Of a stretch of 64,000 nt of DNA, positions 25,904 to 33,388 are shown in pieces. The position numbers and the translations under genes are program-made. The notes under the pieces were generated by a model that was given only the letters and a program-made list of their open reading frames with translations, was not told the DNA's origin and did not search any database. The first letter of the stretch is position 1; each line of letters opens with the position of its first letter. Origin of the DNA: Streptomyces griseus (lineage in GTDB: Bacteria > Actinomycetota > Actinomycetes > Streptomycetales > Streptomycetaceae); NCBI RefSeq assembly GCF_001715295.1, contig NZ_MDKB01000003.1:1133954-1197953 (forward strand), in the 5' to 3' direction.

Positions 25904-25916
25904 CGGCCCGCGGGCT

Positions 25917-25958
25917 TCTCCGGTGGTACCTATCCCGTCTCCGGTGGTACCTATCCCG
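25917..25958. repeat. 21-bp direct tandem repeat, two exact copies
   Basis: Copy one 25917-25937, copy two 25938-25958, both starting TCTCCGGTGG and containing a KpnI-type GGTACC. They immediately follow dispersed repeat copy B. The 21-bp length is a multiple of three but no gene is supported here. Confidence 0.85.
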
Positions 25959-25999
25959 TGCTACGGAACCGCAGGCAGCACGCGTGTCCGGTCAGCGGG

Positions 26000-26686
26000 T
26001 CACGCGGGGTCCAGAGAAGGCTGAGCCTCGAGCCCTCCGTCGTCCTCGCAGCCGAGTTGCTTCGCCATGGCCAGGGAAACGGAATGGGCGACGGTCGCGT
26101 AGGCGTCCTTCAACCTCGCGGTATCGCCCTCCGGTTCCTCGGGCATCCCCCCGCGCTCGACTTCGATGCCGATGTGGGCAGGCGTGGGACCGGTCAGTTC
26201 CCGGCTGCTGCAGGCGAAGCCGACGAAAGCGCCGTCGGGCGCGGTTCCGGCGCCCTCGCCCATCTTCAGGGCGGTGAACTTCGGAGCCGCGGCACCTCCC
26301 GGAGCGCTGCCGGACAGACGCCAGGTGATCCGCAGCTCGAAGTCCGCTGTTCCCACCGGGGTGTAGATCCGGCAGACGTCCCCCCGCCCGTCGGCGGACG
26401 ACGTGAAACTCTCGCTCAACGCCTGGGCCGCTCGGGCGACCGTGTACTCCTTGCCCGACGCCTCGAACCTGGGCGAGCCGGTGATCGTCTCCAGCCCCTT
26501 GCCCGCCGCGGCGGAGACCGCGTGCCCGCCGCACAGTTCCGTGGCGGGCACGGACCGTTCACGGGCCTCTGCCGCGTAGTCCTTCTCGTCGTCCGAGCAG
26601 CCGGCGGCCCCGAAGACCAGCGAACCGGCCACGGCCGCACCGAGGAGCCCGCCCGGTACGCCTCTACGACTGATCACCATCAGCAT
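26000..26686 (-). CDS. Lipoprotein of the type VII-associated locus
   Basis: A 228-residue lipoprotein. The signal peptide ends in the lipobox FGAAGC (Cys30), followed by SDDEKDYAAEARERS. The mature part contains a mixed domain with cysteines in TELCGGHAV, GDVCRIY, GFACSSRE and QLGCEDD, which could form two disulfides. No enzyme motif is visible. It follows the large DUF6571-like gene by 28 bases on the same strand and is the last gene of that operon. By position it may act at the outer membrane face for the same system, or provide immunity if the large protein is a toxin. Confidence 0.8.
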   Translation of the reverse strand: MLMVISRRGVPGGLLGAAVAGSLVFGAAGCSDDEKDYAAEARERSVPATELCGGHAVSAAAGKGLETITGSPRFEASGKEYTVARAAQALSESFTSSADGRGDVCRIYTPVGTADFELRITWRLSGSAPGGAAAPKFTALKMGEGAGTAPDGAFVGFACSSRELTGPTPAHIGIEVERGGMPEEPEGDTARLKDAYATVAHSVSLAMAKQLGCEDDGGLEAQPSLDPA

Positions 26687-26714
26687 CCTTCTGTGTCATC
26701 GGCCGTCCCCGGCC

Positions 26715-29066
26715 TCAGCCGGTTTCCGGATCGTTGCCCTGCTGGTTCTCACGCTGGTTGCCCGTCGTGTAGCCGACCCTCATGGATTCCTTCAGGTCCT
26801 GCCCGAAATCGCTGTCCGATGTCACGCCGTTCTGCCGCATGAACTCCTCCATAGGCGATTCGGCCATGCTTTCACCCGCGGAATAGACCTTGGTCTTCTC
26901 CTCACGGGTGAGTTCTTCCACCTTCTCCTTGTGCTCGTCCACCGAGTTGTCGGAGATGTCGCCGACCACTTGTCCGATGACCTGTTCCAGAGCGCCGCTG
27001 GCGGTGTCCGTCGCCAGCGGGATGAGTACCGCCGCCGTGCCCACAGCCGCCGTCGCGGGCAGGAAGGCGACGCCTGCCGCCACCCCTGCCGCGGCCCCGA
27101 ACTCGATCCAACCCGACCGCTTGGCCACTGCCTTCTCGTAGTCCTCGTGGGTCTTGAGGTTCGTCGCCTCGACCTGGTCGGCCCGGGACTGGTCGAGCAT
27201 GCCCTGGACCTCGGCGCCGACGTGGACGGTGTTCCTGGCCGCTCCGGTGTCGATCTTCCCGTCGGGTCCCACCTGGCCTTCGAGCACGCTTCGGGTGTAG
27301 ACCTGCTCCGCCGTCGAGACCGTCGCGTACGCATCCGGGTGCTGACCGAGGGTGCTGAGGAAGCCCCGGGCGACGCTCCGCCCGTTCTTGTCCTGGGTGT
27401 CGGCGAAGTCCAGGTGACCTTCCGGATTCTTTCCCGGCGCGAACGGGCTGTTCGATTCGTTCTTGTCCAGGGCCCAGTTGATGTCGTCGATGTAGCCGGC
27501 ACCCATGGTGCCGAGGCTGTCCGCCATGGCCTCCTGCTTCTTGAGGAGCCCCGCGTCCGCCCCGTACTTCTCCATGACCTGCTGCATCACCGCGGCGTTG
27601 TCGGCGTCGCGCACCACACCCGCGTCGGGGTGGCCGACCGGATAGCCGAGGGTCGCCGCCTCCAGGGCGTGCCCGAGGGCGTCCGGCATGTAGTCGAGCG
27701 ACGCCTTGAGTTCCTTCTCGTCGAGCGAGTCGACATCGCCCCAGTTCTCCCACTTCTCGTCCCCGAAGAAGTCCAGGTAGTTCTCGACCTTCTGGCCGTC
27801 CTTGTCCTTGCCGAGGTCTGCCTTCACACCCGTGTTGACCGTGCCGTCCTCGTTGTACGCGGTCGGCGGGTCGGCGAAGAAGTGCTTCGCGGCGTCCGGG
27901 CTGTTGCCGAGGGCTTCCAGCATGGAGACGGTCGGGTCGTAGCCGGAGCCGTTGACGCCCGAGGGGTTGAACGGGTTCTTGAACGAGCTGTTCACCATCT
28001 TGTTGTCGGCGAACATGTACGGGTCCTTCTGGTGCAGCTGCGCCACATGCTCGGCGATGGGGTTCAGGAACTTCGCGTCGTAGTTCCCGTACCGCATGAT
28101 TCCGCCGAGCAGCTGGTAGCCGTAGGGCCCGCCGGTATCGTACTTGGCCAGCGGAATCCGTTCCGTGCCGAGCTTGCGCAGCTCCGGGCCCCACTCGGCG
28201 GCGAACGCCTTGTCGTGCGACGCGGTGGCCAGGTTGAGGCCCAGGTTCTTCTGAAGCTCCTGGACGTCCTTCAGACGTTCCTTGTCGAGCTTGCCGTAGT
28301 CGTACGTATCCGTGGAAAGCTGGCCGAAGAACGCCAGCGACTTCTCCGGGCCGAGCTTCTCGTAGAAGTTCTTCGCGAACTCCGGTGACTTGCCGTTGTC
28401 CTTCAACAGCTCGTTGAGATCCTGGAGTTCGGTGTGCGAGATGTCGCGGCCCTTGGCGGCCAGGGCAGCGGCCCGGGCGGCCTCCTCCTGGTCCATCTTC
28501 GTGTACTTCGGCGCGCTGAAGTCCTTGCCCTCGGTGACGTTGGCCTCGAGGGAGTTCCTGAAGGAGACGTCCGTGTCGCCGCAGGTCTCCACGATCTGGT
28601 CGATCTTCTTCTGCCAGGCCGCGATGTTCTCCCGTTGCTGGCGCGCGATCTCCGGGTAGTCGGGGTCGTGCGCACGCTGAGCCGCAGGGATGTCCTCCAC
28701 CGGGTGCAGCGCGGTGACCTTGCCCTTGGCGTCCACGTGGATACCGGCTGCCGGACCCTCGTGGTCCCGGATGTCGATCAGGTCGTCCTTGGCCTTCTTG
28801 ATGGCCGTGTGGGCTTCCTCGAGGATCTGCTGGACGCCCTTGGCCTCGGCGGCGGCGTCCTTGAACTCCTTGGCCGTCTTGCCGATGAAGCCCCTGGTGA
28901 CGCCCGCGTTGGCGCCCTCCCACTCGGCCTTGTCCGCCTTGACCTTCATGCCGTCGTCGGCGTCGTCGGCGAGCTGGTCCAAGCTCTTCGCCATGGTCGC
29001 CCAGTCGTCGGCCGCCGTCTTCAGCTTGGCCATCGGGGCGTCGACTATGTCCTCGTACGTCAGCAT
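26715..29066 (-). CDS. Large DUF6571-like protein with N-terminal WXG motif
   Basis: A 783-residue, mostly helical protein starting MLTYEDIVDAP. The N-terminal 110 residues look like a WXG100-type helical hairpin: long amphipathic helices with AEWEGANAG (Trp-x-Gly) at the turn, as in type VII substrates. The central part has many short motifs of the NFYEKLGPEKSLAFFGQL type, which I associate tentatively with DUF6571. Near the C-terminus is a strongly hydrophobic segment (about 655-705, GAAAGVAAGVAFLPATAAVG) followed by a charged tail. It has no signal peptide, so type VII export is plausible. It could be a secreted effector or structural protein. It sits 19 bases after a small WXG100-like gene, the usual partner arrangement. 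Confidence 0.75.
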   Translation of the reverse strand: MLTYEDIVDAPMAKLKTAADDWATMAKSLDQLADDADDGMKVKADKAEWEGANAGVTRGFIGKTAKEFKDAAAEAKGVQQILEEAHTAIKKAKDDLIDIRDHEGPAAGIHVDAKGKVTALHPVEDIPAAQRAHDPDYPEIARQQRENIAAWQKKIDQIVETCGDTDVSFRNSLEANVTEGKDFSAPKYTKMDQEEAARAAALAAKGRDISHTELQDLNELLKDNGKSPEFAKNFYEKLGPEKSLAFFGQLSTDTYDYGKLDKERLKDVQELQKNLGLNLATASHDKAFAAEWGPELRKLGTERIPLAKYDTGGPYGYQLLGGIMRYGNYDAKFLNPIAEHVAQLHQKDPYMFADNKMVNSSFKNPFNPSGVNGSGYDPTVSMLEALGNSPDAAKHFFADPPTAYNEDGTVNTGVKADLGKDKDGQKVENYLDFFGDEKWENWGDVDSLDEKELKASLDYMPDALGHALEAATLGYPVGHPDAGVVRDADNAAVMQQVMEKYGADAGLLKKQEAMADSLGTMGAGYIDDINWALDKNESNSPFAPGKNPEGHLDFADTQDKNGRSVARGFLSTLGQHPDAYATVSTAEQVYTRSVLEGQVGPDGKIDTGAARNTVHVGAEVQGMLDQSRADQVEATNLKTHEDYEKAVAKRSGWIEFGAAAGVAAGVAFLPATAAVGTAAVLIPLATDTASGALEQVIGQVVGDISDNSVDEHKEKVEELTREEKTKVYSAGESMAESPMEEFMRQNGVTSDSDFGQDLKESMRVGYTTGNQRENQQGNDPETG

Positions 29067-29085
29067 TCCTGTGCTCCCCCGGAAA

Positions 29086-29523
29086 CTACTTCAGGTACTC
29101 GTTGAGCTTGGAGACGGATATCAGATCGCCACCGATCTGCACGTCGTCCTTGGCGTGCGCCGCCTTGCTGTAATCCAGGTGATTCGAGATCTGTGCGCAG
29201 GCGTCGAGCAGGGTCTTCATGTGCGTGTTCCAGCGATCGTGCACCTTGAGCAGTGCGGAACCGCTGGAGAAGTTGCCGTTCGTCAGCGCGATGGCCGCGT
29301 CGAAGGTGGAGGGCCGGGCATGGTCCCCGTCCTTCGACAGCCGGGTGCGCAGCGCGTAGGCGTCATGCCCGATGGCCCCCAGGTTGTCCTGGTTGACGGC
29401 GAGGTCGGCGTTCACCGGCCCGGTACCGCCGCCACCGCCCTCCGCCGGGATGCTGTTGAGCCGCATATCGACCCGTTGGGTCGATTCCGCCCGAAGAGCC
29501 GCCCATTCTGCGTCGAACGTCAC
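29086..29523 (-). CDS. WXG100-like helical partner protein
   Basis: A 145-residue protein from GTG 29523, with GGGGGAATTC directly before the start. Predicted mainly helical: a first helix around residues 46-66 (NLGAIGHDAYALRTRL) and a long helix around 92-130 (VHDRWNTHMKTLLDACAQISNHLDYSK), the latter with the Trp and spaced Leu pattern of ESAT-6-like proteins. It precedes the large DUF6571-like gene by 19 bases, a typical arrangement for a small chaperone or heterodimer partner of a type VII substrate. No signal peptide. Confidence 0.65.
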   Translation of the reverse strand: MTFDAEWAALRAESTQRVDMRLNSIPAEGGGGGTGPVNADLAVNQDNLGAIGHDAYALRTRLSKDGDHARPSTFDAAIALTNGNFSSGSALLKVHDRWNTHMKTLLDACAQISNHLDYSKAAHAKDDVQIGGDLISVSKLNEYLK

Positions 29524-29773
29524 GAATTCCCCCGTACTCGTTCCCGGATACCGCCGAAGCCATCGACTCCGCTTTCAATGACACCCACGCTAGCCGTTCG
29601 GTTTCCACCTGTGGACCGCGGGAGCCGCCCACTTTCCGACACCATTCGGATAAACAGGGGGATTCCCGGATACCCTCCCCGTCGACGTCCGTGGTGACCC
29701 GTTCCCCCGGGGAGACCGAGTGGGGGCTGCGTCTTCGGCGGCACCGCCCCCGTCACCGTGCGCTCCGCGCCGA
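29524..29773. other. Intergenic region between mycosin gene and WXG100-like gene
   Basis: It separates two minus-strand transcription units and should carry the promoter for the 29523-26000 operon. AT-rich patches occur at 29560-29680. No gene is supported. Confidence 0.4.
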
Positions 29774-29833
29774 CCCGCACACCCGAGGACGCGGGTTCAC
29801 CGCGTCCCGCACACCCGAGGACGCGGGTTCACC
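29774..29833. repeat. 28-bp tandem duplication over the mycosin stop codon
   Basis: Copy one 29774-29801 and copy two 29806-29833 are identical over 28 bases (start CCCGCACACCCGAGG), 32 bases apart. Copy two contains the mycosin stop codon (29829-29831 on the minus strand). Each copy includes ACCCG...CGGGT, a small stem. Confidence 0.85.
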
Positions 29834-31229
29834 CGGCGGAGCCGCCCTGGTGGGGCGGGCCATCGAAGGGCGGAGTAGCCCCGGGGCCGGTGGAGGGACC
29901 CGTGGCCGGCGGAGCGTACGGCGGGTACGGGGGCTGTGGCTGCTGCGTCGCGTAGGGAGGCTGATACGGGGGAGCCGCCGGGGCAGCCTCGTTCCGGCGA
30001 CGAGAGCGAACCACCGCGAACGCCGCCGCGGCCCCGGCGAGCACTGCCGCGCCGATGCCCAGCCCGATCCAGAGGCCGGCGCCGCTGCTCCCGTCGTCAG
30101 CGGCCGCGGACGACGAGGCGCCCGGCTGCGCGCTCTCGCCCGACGCCTCCGCTCCACCGGCGGCCTTGGACGGCCCGGCGGACGGCGACGGCGATGCGGC
30201 CTCGGCTGCGGCAAGGTCGGGGAGCGGGTACACGTCAGCCGGGCCGGGGTCACCCGGGGTCTTGAGCGCGATACGGGGACGGACGATGCCGTAACCGATG
30301 TAGTCGGTGCGCTCCTCACCGTTGATGGCGCCACCAGCGGTGTTGAGCAGCACACGCAGGACTTGGTTGTTTGTCCAGTCCGGATACTTGGACCAGATCA
30401 GGGCAGCGGAGGCCGAGGCGACGGCCGAGGCGTCGCTGGTACCGCTCGTTGTGCAGAGTCCCGTTTTCCCGCCGCAAGCATGAACCATGTCCACTCCAGG
30501 AGCGGAAAGATCGACCTGAGCTCCGTATTGGGAGGATTCGGCCTTCTTCAGATTCCTATCGACTGCCCCTACGCCCACGACGCCGGGCGTCCCAGCCGGG
30601 AATTCCACGGCGTTTCCAGCGTCACCAGTGTTCCCAACAGCGGCAAACACCAGAGAACCTTTTTTGAGAGCGTACCTGACAGCCTCGGACAGCCTCTCCG
30701 AACCGGAACTTTTCCCTTGGGAAATGTTGATCACCTTGGCGCCGTGATCTACAGCGAAACGAATACCGGCCGATACGTCGTCATTAAAGTTCTTACTTCC
30801 TGTAGCCCCATTCACCTTACCCGTGTCATTCCGCAACCGGATCGGAAGGATTTTAGCCCCCGGAGCAAGACCGAAAGCGCCGTCACCCCCACCGGACTCA
30901 CCTGTTCCCGCGATGATTCCGGCCATGCCGGTCCCATGGCCGGAATAGTCAACGCTCTCGTCACCGGGAGACTCCGGCGCTAGGTCCTCTCCGCTGCGTA
31001 CCTGGCCGAGCAAATCCGGATTCGACGCGTCCACGCCGGAGTCGATAACCGCAACGGTGACCCCTGCCCCCGTGCTGAGCGTCCACATGCCTTCGGCCTG
31101 CATCACGTCCAGGTGCCACTGGTCAGAACGCACCGAATCGGCGTGCGTCGGCACCTGACCCACCAACAGCATCCCCAGGACAGCGCAAGCAACGGTGCCA
31201 CTGCGGGCGAACGTCATGCTGATACTCAT
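29829..31229 (-). CDS. mycP: Mycosin: type VII secretion-associated subtilisin-like protease
   Basis: A 466-residue S8 serine protease. Signal peptide about 1-30, then the catalytic triad Asp63 (VAVIDSGVD), His98 (YSGHGTGMAG) and Ser265 (TSGTSDASA), with oxyanion Asn200 (AVGNTGDAG). A Pro/Ser/Ala linker is followed by a C-terminal TM helix (about 395-415) and a Pro/Tyr-rich cytoplasmic tail. This is the mycosin layout: the protease faces outwards, anchored by its C-terminus. Mycosins stabilise ESX complexes and process substrates. No EccB/C/D/E gene is in the window. The stretch from about 30480 to 30930 has visibly lower GC than neighbours, which could reflect transfer. Confidence 0.92.
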   Translation of the reverse strand: MSISMTFARSGTVACAVLGMLLVGQVPTHADSVRSDQWHLDVMQAEGMWTLSTGAGVTVAVIDSGVDASNPDLLGQVRSGEDLAPESPGDESVDYSGHGTGMAGIIAGTGESGGGDGAFGLAPGAKILPIRLRNDTGKVNGATGSKNFNDDVSAGIRFAVDHGAKVINISQGKSSGSERLSEAVRYALKKGSLVFAAVGNTGDAGNAVEFPAGTPGVVGVGAVDRNLKKAESSQYGAQVDLSAPGVDMVHACGGKTGLCTTSGTSDASAVASASAALIWSKYPDWTNNQVLRVLLNTAGGAINGEERTDYIGYGIVRPRIALKTPGDPGPADVYPLPDLAAAEAASPSPSAGPSKAAGGAEASGESAQPGASSSAAADDGSSGAGLWIGLGIGAAVLAGAAAAFAVVRSRRRNEAAPAAPPYQPPYATQQPQPPYPPYAPPATGPSTGPGATPPFDGPPHQGGSAG

Positions 31230-31256
31230 TGGTTTCCTTTGCCCGGTGCAGCGTGG

Positions 31257-32726
31257 TCAGTCGATGACTGGCGGGACGATACGCCGACTGCCCTGCTGCC
31301 AGGTCTCCTCGTCCTCGACAAGGTAATCCGGTCGCTCACCGTTCTCATCACGGGGAGGCCTGCCGGACCTGGGCGAGCCAAGCGCCGCAGCACGCCCGGC
31401 CGAAGCGCTGCCACGGGTGCCCTCGCTCGGCCCGGAACCACGGACAAGTCCCGTCCCTCCTGGCGTGAAAGGCCGAGCACCTGCTCGTCCCTGCGGCTGG
31501 GGGCGACTCCCGACCACGCCGCCGGTCTCACCGCTCAAACGACGACCCCCGACGATGCCGTTCTGACCTCCACCGCCACCGCCCATACCTGGGCCGTGCC
31601 CCATGGACGCACGGCCGCCATGGGTTCCTTCGTTCCCAATGACATTCCCACGGGGGAGCCCTCCAGTGGGCCGGCCCGTGTTCTGTGCGATCGGACGGCC
31701 CCCGGTGATCCCCTCACGAGGGGGTCGTACGGCCTGACCAGGCGGTTGTCCTCCCCCGGAAAGAGGCATGTTCGGACGCGCGATACCTACTTGTTTGGGG
31801 CCACCGAGAGAGGGCGTCAGTGCCCGGTTCGCTCCCACTCCGGGGGGCATGCCTCCCACTACCGGAGGAAGGGTGCCGTCGCCCCTCGGCACGACTGGCG
31901 CACCTTGCGGATTGGCTGCGGGAATCGACGGGGACTCCGGAAGTGTGGCGACACCGTCAATTTCCATGTCCACCGGTCGCGCTACCACACTGCTCACATT
32001 CGAGGGAATGCTCGCTGGCTCAAGCGGCGTGTGCGTACCGCTGCTGGACTGTCTTGCCCCATTCGCCGAGGAACTGTATGCCGCGTAACTGCCGCCCTCT
32101 CCCGAGGCACCTCCTCGGGTGTATTCCTGCTCGGAAGAGTCCCTGGCGTCAGCCCTCTCCGGCACGATCGCCCCCGGAGGCGGCGGGAACACCGGCCTCT
32201 CCAGGCCGTCCATCTTCTGGGCCGAGAACGAGTACGTCTGAGCCAGTCTTCGCATCTGGGCCGCCGCCTCATGGCGGTTGGCCTCCTGAGTCGCGATCAG
32301 CGTCTCGGCCGACTTCCTCGCGACCACCGACGCGTCCGGATCGTTCCTCGCAATGCGCGCAGCTTCGAGATTCGCCTGGGCATCCCCGTGTGTGCGAGGG
32401 ATCGATGCCTGAGCGGTAGCGATCGCATTCGACGCCTCCGCCAGCCACTTGGACACGCCCGCACTGAAGTCGCCCAGCCGGAGCGTCGCATTGGCCAGAT
32501 CCGCGCTCCACGTCTGGAACGCGTTCGCCCCTTCGCCCTTCCACTCAACCCGCTGCGGACGGTCCCTCAGCTCCGTAGCGACCTTCCTGATCTCTGCGGC
32601 AGCACTCGACAGACGATCCGACGCGCCCTTGACCGCACCGCTGTTGGCCTTGTCCAGCCACGCCAGCATGGCCTCGTGGCTCATGCTCTCGAACGGTGTG
32701 CCCTGCCCGGATTCCCTGACATCCAT
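31257..32726 (-). CDS. PPE/WXG100-like protein with long Pro/Gly-rich tail
   Basis: A 489-residue protein. Residues about 15-175 form long helices: MSHEAMLAWLDKANSGAVKG, then RVEWKGEGANAFQTW with Trp-x-Gly at the hairpin turn, then AQANLEAARIARNDP. This is the pattern of PPE-like and WXG100 type VII proteins. From about residue 190 the protein is low complexity: Pro, Gly, Ser and Asn-rich with GMGGGGGGQNG and many PP pairs, ending VEDEETWQQGSRRIVPPVID. It lies 27 bases upstream of mycP and 46 bases after a helical partner gene, so the three form one operon. Likely exported or surface-exposed; function unknown. Confidence 0.78.
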   Translation of the reverse strand: MDVRESGQGTPFESMSHEAMLAWLDKANSGAVKGASDRLSSAAAEIRKVATELRDRPQRVEWKGEGANAFQTWSADLANATLRLGDFSAGVSKWLAEASNAIATAQASIPRTHGDAQANLEAARIARNDPDASVVARKSAETLIATQEANRHEAAAQMRRLAQTYSFSAQKMDGLERPVFPPPPGAIVPERADARDSSEQEYTRGGASGEGGSYAAYSSSANGARQSSSGTHTPLEPASIPSNVSSVVARPVDMEIDGVATLPESPSIPAANPQGAPVVPRGDGTLPPVVGGMPPGVGANRALTPSLGGPKQVGIARPNMPLSGGGQPPGQAVRPPREGITGGRPIAQNTGRPTGGLPRGNVIGNEGTHGGRASMGHGPGMGGGGGGQNGIVGGRRLSGETGGVVGSRPQPQGRAGARPFTPGGTGLVRGSGPSEGTRGSASAGRAAALGSPRSGRPPRDENGERPDYLVEDEETWQQGSRRIVPPVID

Positions 32727-32772
32727 CCCTACCCCCGTCTATCCCCGCGTCATACCGATGATCGTCGTCGCC

Positions 32773-33285
32773 TCAGGCCGAACCGGTACTCGCCCCCGGC
32801 GCCGGCTTCGCCGGCTTGTCCGCCCCAGGCGCGTCAGCACTCTCCTTCGCGCCCTGCGACGGGTCGTACTCACCGCCGTAGTGCTCCTGCGCGTTGTCCG
32901 CGATGGCGAGCATGCGCTGCCGGATATCGAGGTCCAGGTTCTCGTACCCCTTGTGGGAAGCGAGCACCGCAATGCTCATTCCCTCGATGGACTCCGAAAG
33001 CAACTTGGAGAGCGTCTCCAGCTCGGTGACCACTTTCTGGTACGAGAGAAAGAGATTGGCCGCTTCCGCCCACTGCATCTCACCGCCACCGAACTGGGGC
33101 CGCGACAGCGGGTCCTCGCCCAGCTTGGCCGGGCCGGCCGGTGACGTCTTCAGGTCGCGCAGGATCTCGTCGATGTGGTTACGGAACGCTGTGAACGACG
33201 ACAGTTCCGTCGCGAGTTCCGCAGTCGTGGCGCCCATGGTCGCGAACGACGCCGCCACCCCAAGTCCGGCCTCACTCGGCAGCAC
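32773..33285 (-). CDS. Helical ESX-associated small protein
   Basis: A 170-residue protein from GTG 33285, with GGAGGG about 6 bases upstream. It is mostly helical: residues about 20-50 and 68-118 (MQWAEAANLFLSYQKVVTEL, TLSKLLSESIEGMSIAVL), then a charged helix and a Pro/Ala/Lys tail. It has no signal peptide and no canonical WXG, but its size, helicity and position as the first gene before the PPE-like gene fit a WXG100 or PE-type partner. Downstream gap is 46 bases. Confidence 0.68.
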   Translation of the reverse strand: MLPSEAGLGVAASFATMGATTAELATELSSFTAFRNHIDEILRDLKTSPAGPAKLGEDPLSRPQFGGGEMQWAEAANLFLSYQKVVTELETLSKLLSESIEGMSIAVLASHKGYENLDLDIRQRMLAIADNAQEHYGGEYDPSQGAKESADAPGADKPAKPAPGASTGSA

Positions 33286-33388
33286 AGCACCCTCCCCGTA
33301 TCCGGCTGGCTACAACGTCTGGCATCACTGTAGTCAGCACCGGTGACACACCGCATCCCCGGCTTGCACGTGCAACGCGGACCACACG

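Larger units (their letters stand above)
25469..25999. other. 531-bp non-coding region after tRNA-Cys
   Basis: Just after the tRNA is a GC-rich inverted repeat, CGGCAACGGCCGTCCC with GGGGCGGCCGTTGCCG (about 25511-25549), a likely terminator. Further on are dispersed repeat copy B and a 21-bp tandem repeat (listed separately). No gene is supported. Confidence 0.6.

Noticed and set aside
25340..26842. Plus-strand frame through the tRNA and the lipoprotein region
   Set aside because: It runs across a tRNA and antisense to a lipoprotein with a clear lipobox.
29774..29833. Two repeats as a CRISPR array
   Set aside because: Only two units with a 4-base spacer and no cas genes; it is a simple duplication of a gene end.
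25395..33388. tRNA-Cys as attachment site for an integrated island carrying the ESX locus
   Set aside because: No integrase was seen and no duplicate of the tRNA 3' end was found near 33.3 kb or elsewhere in the window.
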